NCBI RefSeq assembly: GCF_025961835.1
Contig: NZ_JAOQOK010000001.1
Coordinates: forward strand, 806,001-870,000
Length of the DNA stretch: 64,000 nucleotides
Reading direction: 5' to 3'
Origin: Sphingobium sp. B2D3C
GTDB taxonomy: Bacteria; Pseudomonadota; Alphaproteobacteria; Sphingomonadales; Sphingomonadaceae
The number at the start of each line of letters is the position of its first letter. The first letter of the stretch is position 1. This document shows positions 9,501 through 17,039 of this stretch, one piece after another. The notes under the pieces are model-generated. The model saw only the letters and a program-made list of their open reading frames with translations, did no database searches and was not told the origin of the DNA. A program made the position numbers and the translations under genes.

Positions 9501-11876
9501 TCAATTTGGCCGAAGCCGGTCGATGCCCTGCGCCAGCGCGACATAAAGCTTGCCGATATCCGATGAGATCATCGTCAGTGCCAAGGTGCTGCCGTCCTTG
9601 GCGGCCATCACCGTGCGCAGCAGCATTTCGAAGTCGCGGATGTAGCGGTTCACATGCTCGCGGAAGGTGGCATCGTCCTGATAGAGGGCGTGGATCTGCT
9701 TCGCCTCTGCATTGTTGACCAGCTTGGTCGCGCGCCGTGCGAATAGGCCCTGGTCGCCCTTGAGATAGGCGTTCCAGTCGCTGTCCGAGACATCCTTGTC
9801 GAACCACTTGCCGACATCGATGGCGTGCTCGCCCAATGCGCCGATGAGCATGGCCGATCGTTCGGAGATCAGATCGCGGTCCTGCGTCTCCAGCTTCTCG
9901 CGATGTGCGCTGATGGCGAGGTCGAGCGTCTTGCCGGCTTCGGCGAGGGTCAGCATGTCGCCGCTCAGCTTGTGGGTGGCCTTCTGGGCGGTCTGCGCAG
10001 CCTCGTCGGCCGCCTGAGCCAGCCGGGCCAGTTCGCTCGAGACGGTCGCCTCAACCACCTGCCGGATGGCCTTGTCGCTGGCCACTGCGAGCCCCTGCGC
10101 GGCTGCCGGGATCACGTTGTCCATCGCTTCTCGCGCGCGTGAGGCAGCAGCGTCGGCGGCATTGCGGACTTCGCCCAGCGCTTCCGCCAGGCGCGGGCCG
10201 ACCGTCTCGCCAAGCACCTCCATGCCCCGGCCTGCCTGCTCGACCGCATCGGCCAGCGCGGCGATCTGCTGGCGCTGCGCGGTAAGGGCATCCTGAGACT
10301 TGCACAAAGCCTCAGTGAGCACGCTGAGCTGGGTGTTGGTCGCCTTGTCGGACTCGCGCAACTGGCTGACGACGCCGGTTGCCACCGCTTCCACGGCTTC
10401 AAGCGCAGGCCCTGCCGTGCGGATGCGTTCGTGCATCGTGCCAAGCTGGCTTTCAACCCGGCCGATCGCGGCAGGCAGGCTCTCGTCCAGCTCGCGCACG
10501 CTGCTGTCGAGGGCGAGCAGCAACGCTTCAGTGCGCTGGATAAGCTGACCGGCATGGCCATCGCCGCGCCCCAGAGTCTCGATCAGGGCCTGGGTTTCCC
10601 CTGACAGCCGGCTGAGCGTGCCGGAAAGCTGCTGGGTGCGGGCGAGCGAGGCCTGCTCCAGCGCATCGAACGAATGGGCAAGCGCGACTGCTTGCTCGCT
10701 CGTCTGGGTCAGCCACTGCGTGCTCCTGCCGGTCTGCCCTTCCAATCGGGCATCGAGACCGTCGAGCAGGGCTTCCATCTCGCGGCAGGTGGAAGCGAAG
10801 CGATCCAGGCCGCCGCTGGATGCGCGGTCGATCGCCGCGGCGCTCTGTTCGACGAGCGCGGCCAGCGCGGCGTTCTGCGCATCGAGGCGCTGCTCGGTCG
10901 CATCGAGCACGGATTTCACGCGGTCGATGGTGAGGTCGAGACGGGCGGAGGAGAGTTCGGAGAGATTGGTCAGCTCTTCTCCCGCGTCATGCGCGCCGTC
11001 GCGCAGCCCGGAGATCTGCGCCGAGAGCGCCTTGCCCGCATCGGTGAGCTGCAGGCGGACTTCCTCCGCCACCAAAGCTGTCGCTTGCAACTGATGATCG
11101 AGCGCGTCGTGGCGCTGGCCCAGATCGCCACCGACCCGTGCGAGCGTTTCGCCCAGTGTCGCCAGCCGGTCCTCCAGCTTGGGCAGCGTATCGACCATCG
11201 CGGCGAGACGGTCGCCGACGGCACTCACGCGCGACAGCGAGGTCGTGCTGTTCTGGCCGAGCAGGTCGGTTTGCGCGGCGATTTCCGTCATGGATCGGCG
11301 CAGGGACTCGCTCGCCGCCTCGGCTGCCCGGGCGGTTTCGCGGGTCTGGCCGGCAAGCTGGCCGTTCACGTCGGTAAGCATGGTCAGGGCCTGGCGCGCT
11401 TCGCTGGTGATTTGCGCGGCGTCGTCGGCGCTGAGCGAGGCTACAGCCGCGGCCGGGCGTCGCATCAGGATCACGGCGAGGCCGCCAAGGATCAACAAGG
11501 GTGCCGTCGCGACTGCTATCAGGTTGATCAGCCATGCGGAGCGCGCGCCGATGTCCGGATCGGTCCCACTGGCGACCACAAGCGCGACCCAGCCGACGGC
11601 AATGACGCCCAAGCCCCCCAAAGCGGCTTTCCGCGCCGGGCTGAGCGGTTCGCGCTCTTCGGCGCCGCTTGCGAAGGATGTGGCCATGCCTTGATCTCCC
11701 CCAGAAGAACGATCGGGAAAGGCGGGCGCGTCCCAGCCTCCATCCGACTCGTTGCGGCGTGAGACGCCGTCCTGTTTCACGTGTTCTGGCCCCTTATTGA
11801 TGCCGCTAGTCTGGTCGATATCCCGCCCATCCGTACCGTTTTGGGACGGATTTTCGACTTTTCGGGCGTCGGACAT
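9501..11876 (-). CDS. membrane-anchored long coiled-coil protein, unknown function
   Basis: I do not recognise a named family for this 791-residue protein. A hydrophilic N-terminus (about 1-80) is followed by two membrane helices at about 85-104 and 114-138, then roughly 500 residues of heptad-rich, Ala/Leu/Gln/Arg-rich helix with repeated words such as RLAAMV, RLATLGETLARVG and RTEALLLAL. The last 120 residues look globular (EHAIDVGKWFDKDVSDSDWNAYLKGDQG). The architecture resembles chemoreceptor or RmuC-like coiled coils, but no methyl-accepting hairpin signature is evident. It is transcribed away from the pseudo-HPt gene across a 79-base divergent spacer, so the two may share control. It may act as a scaffold at the inner membrane. 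Confidence 0.75.
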   Translation of the reverse strand: MSDARKVENPSQNGTDGRDIDQTSGINKGPEHVKQDGVSRRNESDGGWDAPAFPDRSSGGDQGMATSFASGAEEREPLSPARKAALGGLGVIAVGWVALVVASGTDPDIGARSAWLINLIAVATAPLLILGGLAVILMRRPAAAVASLSADDAAQITSEARQALTMLTDVNGQLAGQTRETARAAEAASESLRRSMTEIAAQTDLLGQNSTTSLSRVSAVGDRLAAMVDTLPKLEDRLATLGETLARVGGDLGQRHDALDHQLQATALVAEEVRLQLTDAGKALSAQISGLRDGAHDAGEELTNLSELSSARLDLTIDRVKSVLDATEQRLDAQNAALAALVEQSAAAIDRASSGGLDRFASTCREMEALLDGLDARLEGQTGRSTQWLTQTSEQAVALAHSFDALEQASLARTQQLSGTLSRLSGETQALIETLGRGDGHAGQLIQRTEALLLALDSSVRELDESLPAAIGRVESQLGTMHERIRTAGPALEAVEAVATGVVSQLRESDKATNTQLSVLTEALCKSQDALTAQRQQIAALADAVEQAGRGMEVLGETVGPRLAEALGEVRNAADAAASRAREAMDNVIPAAAQGLAVASDKAIRQVVEATVSSELARLAQAADEAAQTAQKATHKLSGDMLTLAEAGKTLDLAISAHREKLETQDRDLISERSAMLIGALGEHAIDVGKWFDKDVSDSDWNAYLKGDQGLFARRATKLVNNAEAKQIHALYQDDATFREHVNRYIRDFEMLLRTVMAAKDGSTLALTMISSDIGKLYVALAQGIDRLRPN

Positions 11877-11892
11877 GGCATTTCCTTAACAT

Positions 11893-11911
11893 GTTCCCTC
11901 CGAGGGGGAAC
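11893..11911. promoter_or_regulatory. palindrome in the divergent spacer
   Basis: GTTCCC and GGGAAC face each other with a 7-base centre in the only 79 bases that separate the divergent coiled-coil and pseudo-HPt genes. A site in this place could be an operator for both genes; this is inference from symmetry and position only. Confidence 0.3.
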
Positions 11912-11955
11912 CCGGTTTTACACTCTGTTCACCTTTCAGAGGGTATCAGATTGCC

Positions 11956-12267
11956 ATGGCATATGATCCTGGCACGCTCGAAGCAGCCCTTGCTGCGGCA
12001 GTCGGTTCCGACCGTGCGCTCATCGCGGATTTGCGTCGTGCATTCCTCGAAAGCGCAGGCCGGCAGGTTGATCTTCTCGCCCGTTCCCGCTGCGATGCGA
12101 ACTGGACGATGGCGGCGCTGCGACTCAAGGGGCTGTGCGCCAGCTTTGGCGTCAATCGCCTGATGAACCTTGCCGACGAGGCACTGGTGGGCGCGCCGGG
12201 CGATCCGGTCATCCTGCGGCGCATCACCCAGGCGCTCGCGACGGTCGGGGCGGAAAACGAAGACTGA
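11956..12267 (+). CDS. HPt-like protein lacking the phosphorylatable histidine
   Basis: A 103-residue helical protein with the shape of a histidine phosphotransfer domain. Residues 53-68 (AALRLKGLCASFGVNR) align with the HPt consensus A-H-x-LKG-x-x-x-xFG, but the histidine position is Leu55. The rest of the motif, including the Lys-Gly pair at 58-59 and the following Phe-Gly, is kept, as is the later helix LADEAL. If the alignment is right, it cannot carry phosphate on the usual residue and may act as a docking or inhibitory partner. It lies upstream of genes that include a histidine-kinase-like protein also lacking its His. The ribosome binding site is weak. Confidence 0.6.
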   Translation: MAYDPGTLEAALAAAVGSDRALIADLRRAFLESAGRQVDLLARSRCDANWTMAALRLKGLCASFGVNRLMNLADEALVGAPGDPVILRRITQALATVGAENED

Positions 12268-12397
12268 CAGCCCGACCGTATGTGTCGGCTGATTACTCTC
12301 CAGGCAGCCCCATGTGTCGAAACGGGGGCCTTGCAATCGGGCCACCGCATTGCCAGACAGATGGTCTGTGTCGAATGTCGGTCTCTAGGTAGCATCC

Positions 12398-13627
12398 ATG
12401 GTGCTGGTCGCTCTGCTCAGTGCGCGCAATGCCGCACGGGACGGTCTGCAGTCGCCCGTGTCATCGGCGCTGCTGGACTTTGGCGGCCAGAGCCTCATCG
12501 AATATCAGGCGCGGCTGGCGCTGGGCGCGGGCGCGGAAAAGCTCATCATCCATGCCGATGCGGCAGCGGCCGAGGCGGACTTGCCCGGCCTCACCCGCAT
12601 GGCCGATCATATCGCGCGGGAGACCGATTGCCCGGTGAGCGTTGTGCGCGACATGCCGCAACTGGCCCGCACGATTGCGCCGGAAGACCTTGTTCTGCTG
12701 ATGGCGGAAGGGGCGGTGATCCCCTCAGAAGCGCTCGACGCCCTGACGATCAGCGGCGGCGAGGCGGTGCTGGTGCTGCCCTCGGGCGCGAGCACGGCCA
12801 GCTTCGAGCGGCTGGATGCCAGCAGCATGTGGGGCGGGGCGTTCTGTGTTTCCGGGGCACGGCTGCTCGCAACGCTGGACATGCTGGGCGAGTGGGATCT
12901 GGTGCTCACCTTGCTGCGCCGCGCCGTTCAGGATGGCGTGGAGCGGATCATGCTGCCGCCCGAGCCGGTGCTGCAGGGCCGGTTGGCCTTCCTGACCGAT
13001 CAGTCCAGCGCCGATTTGGCGCTGAATGCCCTCAGCGATTACGCCCCCGACGCCAGCTGGCGCGATGGCGGTGGCGTTGCGGCCTTGCTGGCGCCGCTCT
13101 CGCGCACGTTACTACGCGAGTTGATGCACCGGCACGCGGAACCGGGACATATCGCGCTGCTTGCCGTGCTGCTGTGCGCGGGCAGCGTGGCAGTGGGGCT
13201 CAGCGGATGGGCTTTCCCGGCGCTGCTCCTCATGCTGCCCGCGCTCGGCATTGCGGCTCTGGCAAATCGTTATGCCCAGCTGACCCTGCGGGCGACTGGT
13301 CGGCGTTGGCCGTTGGCGCTGGTGCAGGGCGGCGCGCTGCTGCTGCTCGGCATGACCGGTTTGCGGGCGGCAGGAGCGGACCCGCTGGCGCTCACCACGG
13401 TGCTCTTCGTGCTGCTGTTCCTCACTCTTTTCACCTTCGGGTCGGAACGAACGCCGCCCACCGCGCTTTGGGAAGTGCAGCTTCGTCCCGGCGTCCCGGC
13501 GGCATTGCTGATGGTGCTGGCCGGCGTTATCGTCGGCTATGTGGGAATAGCCTTTGCGCTGCTCGGCTGGGTTCTGGCCGGTCTGCTGGCCGCGCGACTG
13601 TTCCATGTGGGAAGGTCCGAATTTTAG
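12398..13627 (+). CDS. membrane protein with degenerate nucleotidyltransferase-like N-domain
   Basis: A 409-residue protein of unknown function. The first 210 residues have the rhythm of a sugar-nucleotide or MobA-type nucleotidyltransferase fold (SALLDFGGQSLIEYQARLAL, a helix, then EKLIIHA and DLVLLMAEGAVIPSEALDAL), but the Gly-rich nucleotide loop and the metal-binding Asp pair are not evident. The C-terminal 150 residues hold about five or six hydrophobic helices (for example ALLMVLAGVIVGYVGIAFAL). It follows the pseudo-HPt gene by 130 bases and precedes the DUF2336-like gene by 33 bases, so the last three genes are probably an operon. No CDP-alcohol phosphotransferase motif is present. 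Confidence 0.6.
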   Translation: MVLVALLSARNAARDGLQSPVSSALLDFGGQSLIEYQARLALGAGAEKLIIHADAAAAEADLPGLTRMADHIARETDCPVSVVRDMPQLARTIAPEDLVLLMAEGAVIPSEALDALTISGGEAVLVLPSGASTASFERLDASSMWGGAFCVSGARLLATLDMLGEWDLVLTLLRRAVQDGVERIMLPPEPVLQGRLAFLTDQSSADLALNALSDYAPDASWRDGGGVAALLAPLSRTLLRELMHRHAEPGHIALLAVLLCAGSVAVGLSGWAFPALLLMLPALGIAALANRYAQLTLRATGRRWPLALVQGGALLLLGMTGLRAAGADPLALTTVLFVLLFLTLFTFGSERTPPTALWEVQLRPGVPAALLMVLAGVIVGYVGIAFALLGWVLAGLLAARLFHVGRSEF

Positions 13628-13660
13628 GGCCTGTTAAGCCTGTTTGGCTAGGGATGGGGC

Positions 13661-14743
13661 ATGACGGGCGTGGGTGAACCGGTTCAGCAACGCCATGGCG
13701 GCGAGCGGGAAGGCGCGGTGTTTGCCGCGCGCTTTGCTCGCGGGCTGGCGCTGGAGGTTCGCCATGGCGCCGATCTCGCGCGGCTGGCCGACGATGCGCC
13801 GGGCCGCTGGACCGATGCCTTGCTGGCCGAAACGCGCATCCATCTTGCCGGGCTGATGAACGCGGTCGAGCAGGCGCTGGTCGCCGGACTGGCCCGCGAG
13901 CCCGTGGCTTCGATCTCCGCTATGCCCGATGCCGGTTATGCGCGGCAGGCGATCGAGCGGGACATCGCGGTGCTTTCGCCGGACTTGCTGCGCCATCTGC
14001 GTCATCGTGCCTGCGTGTCGCTGCTGATGCGGCAATATCGGCTCGAGGGTCGCCATGGCGATCGCTCGCGGCTGGAGAGCGAGGCCAGCGACAATGGCCG
14101 CTATCTCGATGCACTGGCAGGCCTCGCGCTGGCGGAGCGCAACTGGTGCGGGCCGATGCTGCTCGACGCGACGATGCTGCCGGATCTGCCGGCCGAACTC
14201 TATCACGATCTCGTCTGGACCGTCGCGGCCCTGCTGGTAAACGGGACTAGCGCACAAGCCGCCGGCGCCGATCCCATGCTGACGACGGCCATCGCGCGCG
14301 CTGCCGAGGGGCTGATTGCCCGGCATGATGAAGGGCAGGGTGCCATCGCGCAGGCCCGCCGCTGCGCGCGTGCGCTTCATTCGGATCAACGCTTCGCCAT
14401 CGCCCCCCACGCGCTGGCGGAAGCACGGCTGCTGCTCTTCGCCGCCATCGTGGAGTGCGAGGGCGGCATTGCGCTGGACGAGGTGCTGGAGGCGCTGATC
14501 GGCCCGCAGGATCGCGATCGCTTCGCCCTGTTGCGGGTCATGGGCGTGGACGATCCCGGCGCTTTTCAGGTCGCAGAGATGCTCGGCCCGGTCACCGGTC
14601 TCGCCGAAGGGGGCGATGCCGCGCTCGTCGCGTTTGTCGAGGGCTACCGCGCCTTTGACGCGGAACAGGCCATGCAATGGCTGCTCGACCGGATGAACCC
14701 GCGCGCGCTGGCGGACAAGCTGGCTCTGCTGGACGGCCGATGA
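13661..14743 (+). CDS. alpha-helical DUF2336-like protein
   Basis: A 360-residue, almost entirely helical, Ala/Leu/Arg-rich soluble protein. The pattern of paired helices (RHGADLARLADDAPGRW, RQAIERDIAVLSPDLLRHL and later repeats) resembles the DUF2336 family of alphaproteobacteria, often found beside two-component genes, but I assign this with reserve. No catalytic motif is visible. The stop overlaps the ATG of the following kinase-like gene (ATGA at 14740-14743), a sign of translational coupling and a likely functional link. A start slightly downstream at an internal ATG (13674 is in another frame) is not supported. Confidence 0.55.
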   Translation: MTGVGEPVQQRHGGEREGAVFAARFARGLALEVRHGADLARLADDAPGRWTDALLAETRIHLAGLMNAVEQALVAGLAREPVASISAMPDAGYARQAIERDIAVLSPDLLRHLRHRACVSLLMRQYRLEGRHGDRSRLESEASDNGRYLDALAGLALAERNWCGPMLLDATMLPDLPAELYHDLVWTVAALLVNGTSAQAAGADPMLTTAIARAAEGLIARHDEGQGAIAQARRCARALHSDQRFAIAPHALAEARLLLFAAIVECEGGIALDEVLEALIGPQDRDRFALLRVMGVDDPGAFQVAEMLGPVTGLAEGGDAALVAFVEGYRAFDAEQAMQWLLDRMNPRALADKLALLDGR

Positions 14744-16164
14744 CAGTCGCGCCCCCCGGCACGGAGCCAATCCTGGCGCGGCTGGACGGCGACGGCCGCA
14801 TCATCTCGGCCGACGCGCCGCTTGCGCGGTTGCAGGCCGATGCAGGCGGCGATCCGCACGGGCCGCTCGCCATTCCCGCGCTGGCCGCGCTCGTCCGCCT
14901 CGCCGCGCGCCTGCGTATCCCGATTTCCCGCGCGGTGCAGGCGGCTCAGGGCGAGGCCGATCTCAGCATGTGGGTGCAAATCCGTCCCGAGGCGGACGGC
15001 TATGCCATGTCCATCGTCGACTGGCAGGTGCGCGCTCCGCGTCAATGGCCCGGTGAACTGGGCGTGCTGATGGCGCGCCGTCTGGCGCCCGCCGAGCCGG
15101 GCTGGCCGTGGCAAGTGGATACGCAACTGCGCTTCCGGCAGGTCGCTGCCGAGGCTGCCGCCATCGGGCATGAGCCGCCCCGCGATGGCGAGCCGCTGAC
15201 GGCCTATTTCCGCCTCGATGCGATCATTGCGGACGATGTGTCGCCTATGCCGCTGGTCGAGGCGTTGGCGCTGCGCATGCCGTTTACGGACCAGCATGCG
15301 CGCCTGCGGGCCGACGATGCGGTCTCCTATCGCATTTCCGGCGAGCCGCTGTTCGATGAGCATGGCGCGCTGATGGGCTATCGCGGCCGCGCGGTGCCGC
15401 AGGAGAGCCAGCCCGCACAGGGACCCCGCGTCGAGGCAGAGGCGCCGTCGGCGGAGATCCACGATCTCTTTGGCGATGGCATGTTCGATGCCGGCTTCGC
15501 CCCCCGGCTGGACCGCGCCCTGCGCCAGCCGATCGGGCGGATCATCGCCAATGCCGGCAGCATTGCCGCGCAGGCCCATGGTGAACTGCGCGAGGAATAT
15601 GCCGGCTATGGCGCGGACATCGCCCAGGCCAGCCGCCATCTGCTCGATCTGGTCGATGACCTGTCCGATCTTCACGCCATCGAACGCCCCGATTTCCGGG
15701 TGGCGAAGGAGCGCGTCGATCTGGCCGATCTGGCGCGCCGCGCGGCCGGTCTGCTGCATGTCCGTGCGGGCGATCGCGGCATCCGCATCCAGACACCGCC
15801 GCTGGGTGACAGTGCCATGGCCTGCGGTGAATATCGCCGCGTGCTGCAGATTCTGGTCAATCTCATCGGCAATGCGGTGCGGCACACGCCACGCGACAGC
15901 ACCATCTGGGTTCGGGTGGATAGCGAGGGCGGACGTGCCCGCGTCATCGTTGCGGATCAAGGCGGCGGCATCGACCCCGCTGATCACCACCGCATTTTCG
16001 AGCGGTTCGAGCGGCTGGGTCTCTCCGGCGGAGATGGCAGTGGGCTGGGCCTCTATATCTCCCGCCGCCTCGCGCGGGTCATGCACGGCGATCTCACGGT
16101 CGAGAGCGCGCTGGGGCAGGGTGCCCGGTTCATGCTCGATCTGCCGGTCTGGACGGATGCCTGA
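14740..16164 (+). CDS. histidine-kinase-like protein lacking the phospho-accepting histidine
   Basis: A 474-residue protein with a PAS-like N-terminal half, a HisKA-like dimerisation helix pair and a C-terminal HATPase domain. The ATP-binding boxes look intact: N-box NLIGNAVRHTP from residue 374, G1 DQGGG at 406, and G2 GDGSGLGL at 431-438. In the HisKA region the usual H-E-L-R-T-P-L reads R-A-L-R-Q-P-I, with Arg259 at the phospho-accepting position, and the second helix HLLDLVDDLSDL follows as expected. It may therefore bind ATP without autophosphorylating on His, like known pseudokinases such as DivL (which has Tyr there). There is no membrane segment, so it is cytoplasmic. The start overlaps the stop of the DUF2336-like gene. 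Confidence 0.8.
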   Translation: MTVAPPGTEPILARLDGDGRIISADAPLARLQADAGGDPHGPLAIPALAALVRLAARLRIPISRAVQAAQGEADLSMWVQIRPEADGYAMSIVDWQVRAPRQWPGELGVLMARRLAPAEPGWPWQVDTQLRFRQVAAEAAAIGHEPPRDGEPLTAYFRLDAIIADDVSPMPLVEALALRMPFTDQHARLRADDAVSYRISGEPLFDEHGALMGYRGRAVPQESQPAQGPRVEAEAPSAEIHDLFGDGMFDAGFAPRLDRALRQPIGRIIANAGSIAAQAHGELREEYAGYGADIAQASRHLLDLVDDLSDLHAIERPDFRVAKERVDLADLARRAAGLLHVRAGDRGIRIQTPPLGDSAMACGEYRRVLQILVNLIGNAVRHTPRDSTIWVRVDSEGGRARVIVADQGGGIDPADHHRIFERFERLGLSGGDGSGLGLYISRRLARVMHGDLTVESALGQGARFMLDLPVWTDA

Positions 16165-16179
16165 CCTGAGGCGCCGCGC

Positions 16180-16773
16180 TCAAGGCACCCGCAGACCGCG
16201 CAATTCATAGCCAATCGACTGCTCGATCTGGCAGGTCGCACGGACAGCCGGCAGCGCCATCATCCGATCGTAATGGGCGGCGAGGCCCGGCCAGTTCTCC
16301 ACCGGCAGGTTGAGCGTGTGCCGCATCCGCCAGAACAGGCGGAAGAGGTGGATGTCGGCCACCGAAAGCCTGCCGCCGACCGCCCATTCCTGACCCGCCA
16401 GCCTATGCTCCGCCTGTCCGAGCGCGGCTTCCGCGCGCTCTTGGCCGGCAATGAAGGAGGGATGTAGCGTGGAGGCCGTAAATGACATCCAGGAGAGGGC
16501 CTGCGCCTCGCCCATGGCATCGTCGGGCAGCAGTCGGGTTTTGGGAAAACGCCGCGCGAGATAGAAGAGGATGGCTGCGACTTCGGTCAACGTGCCGTCC
16601 TCGGTCACCAAGGTCGGCACCTTGCCCTCTGGGTTGATCGCCAGATAGGCCGGCTCGGTCTGTTCGCGCTTGGCGAAGGAGAGCGAACGCAGCGCGAACG
16701 GCGCGCCGATGTGCACGAGGGCGATGTGCGGGGCCATCGAGCTGGCGCCCGGCGCGATGTAGAGCGTGAGCAT
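16180..16773 (-). CDS. glutathione S-transferase family protein
   Basis: A 197-residue protein with a thioredoxin-like N-domain and a helical C-domain. MLTLYIAPGASSMAPH carries the catalytic Ser region of beta/theta-type bacterial enzymes, and NPEGKVPTLVTEDGTLTEV contains the cis-Pro and the Glu/Ser-region glutathione-binding loop. The C-domain has the N-capping-like GGRLSVADIHLF motif. Ribosome binding site GGGAGGATC precedes the ATG. The gene stands alone and converges on the kinase-like gene with a 15-base gap. The substrate cannot be told from the sequence. Confidence 0.88.
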   Translation of the reverse strand: MLTLYIAPGASSMAPHIALVHIGAPFALRSLSFAKREQTEPAYLAINPEGKVPTLVTEDGTLTEVAAILFYLARRFPKTRLLPDDAMGEAQALSWMSFTASTLHPSFIAGQERAEAALGQAEHRLAGQEWAVGGRLSVADIHLFRLFWRMRHTLNLPVENWPGLAAHYDRMMALPAVRATCQIEQSIGYELRGLRVP

Positions 16774-16817
16774 GGGTGATCCTCCCTGATGCCGGCAAAG
16801 GCTGTGACAACCTTGAT

Positions 16818-16997
16818 CCTTCTCCCCTCGAGGGAGAAGGATACGGAGCCTTGCCGCTATGAGCGGCTAGGCGAAGTTGGATGAGGGGGAGCGGGCCTAT
16901 GATCCGCTCGATCTCGTGGATCGCTGACCCCTCTCCCAGCTTCGACTAGGCAGCGCGCTGCCAAGTCTGCGCATCCCTCTCCCTCAAGGGGAGAGGG
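16818..16997. repeat. cluster of intergenic palindromes
   Basis: About 180 bases upstream of the glutathione transferase gene are built of consecutive hairpins. They start with TTCTCCC-CTCGA-GGGAGAA, followed by GCCGCT/AGCGGC, GAGCGG/CCGCTC, the perfect palindrome GGCAGCGCGCTGCC (16949-16962), and end with CCCTCTCCC-TCAA-GGGGAGAGGG. The two ends are similar to each other in inverted sense. This looks like a non-coding palindromic element (MITE- or BIME-like), of another family than the repeats at 19.2 and 50.5 kb. Confidence 0.7.
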
Positions 16998-17039
16998 CTT
17001 GGCGCACATCCTGATGCCGACGATCGTCTCAGGCCGCCT

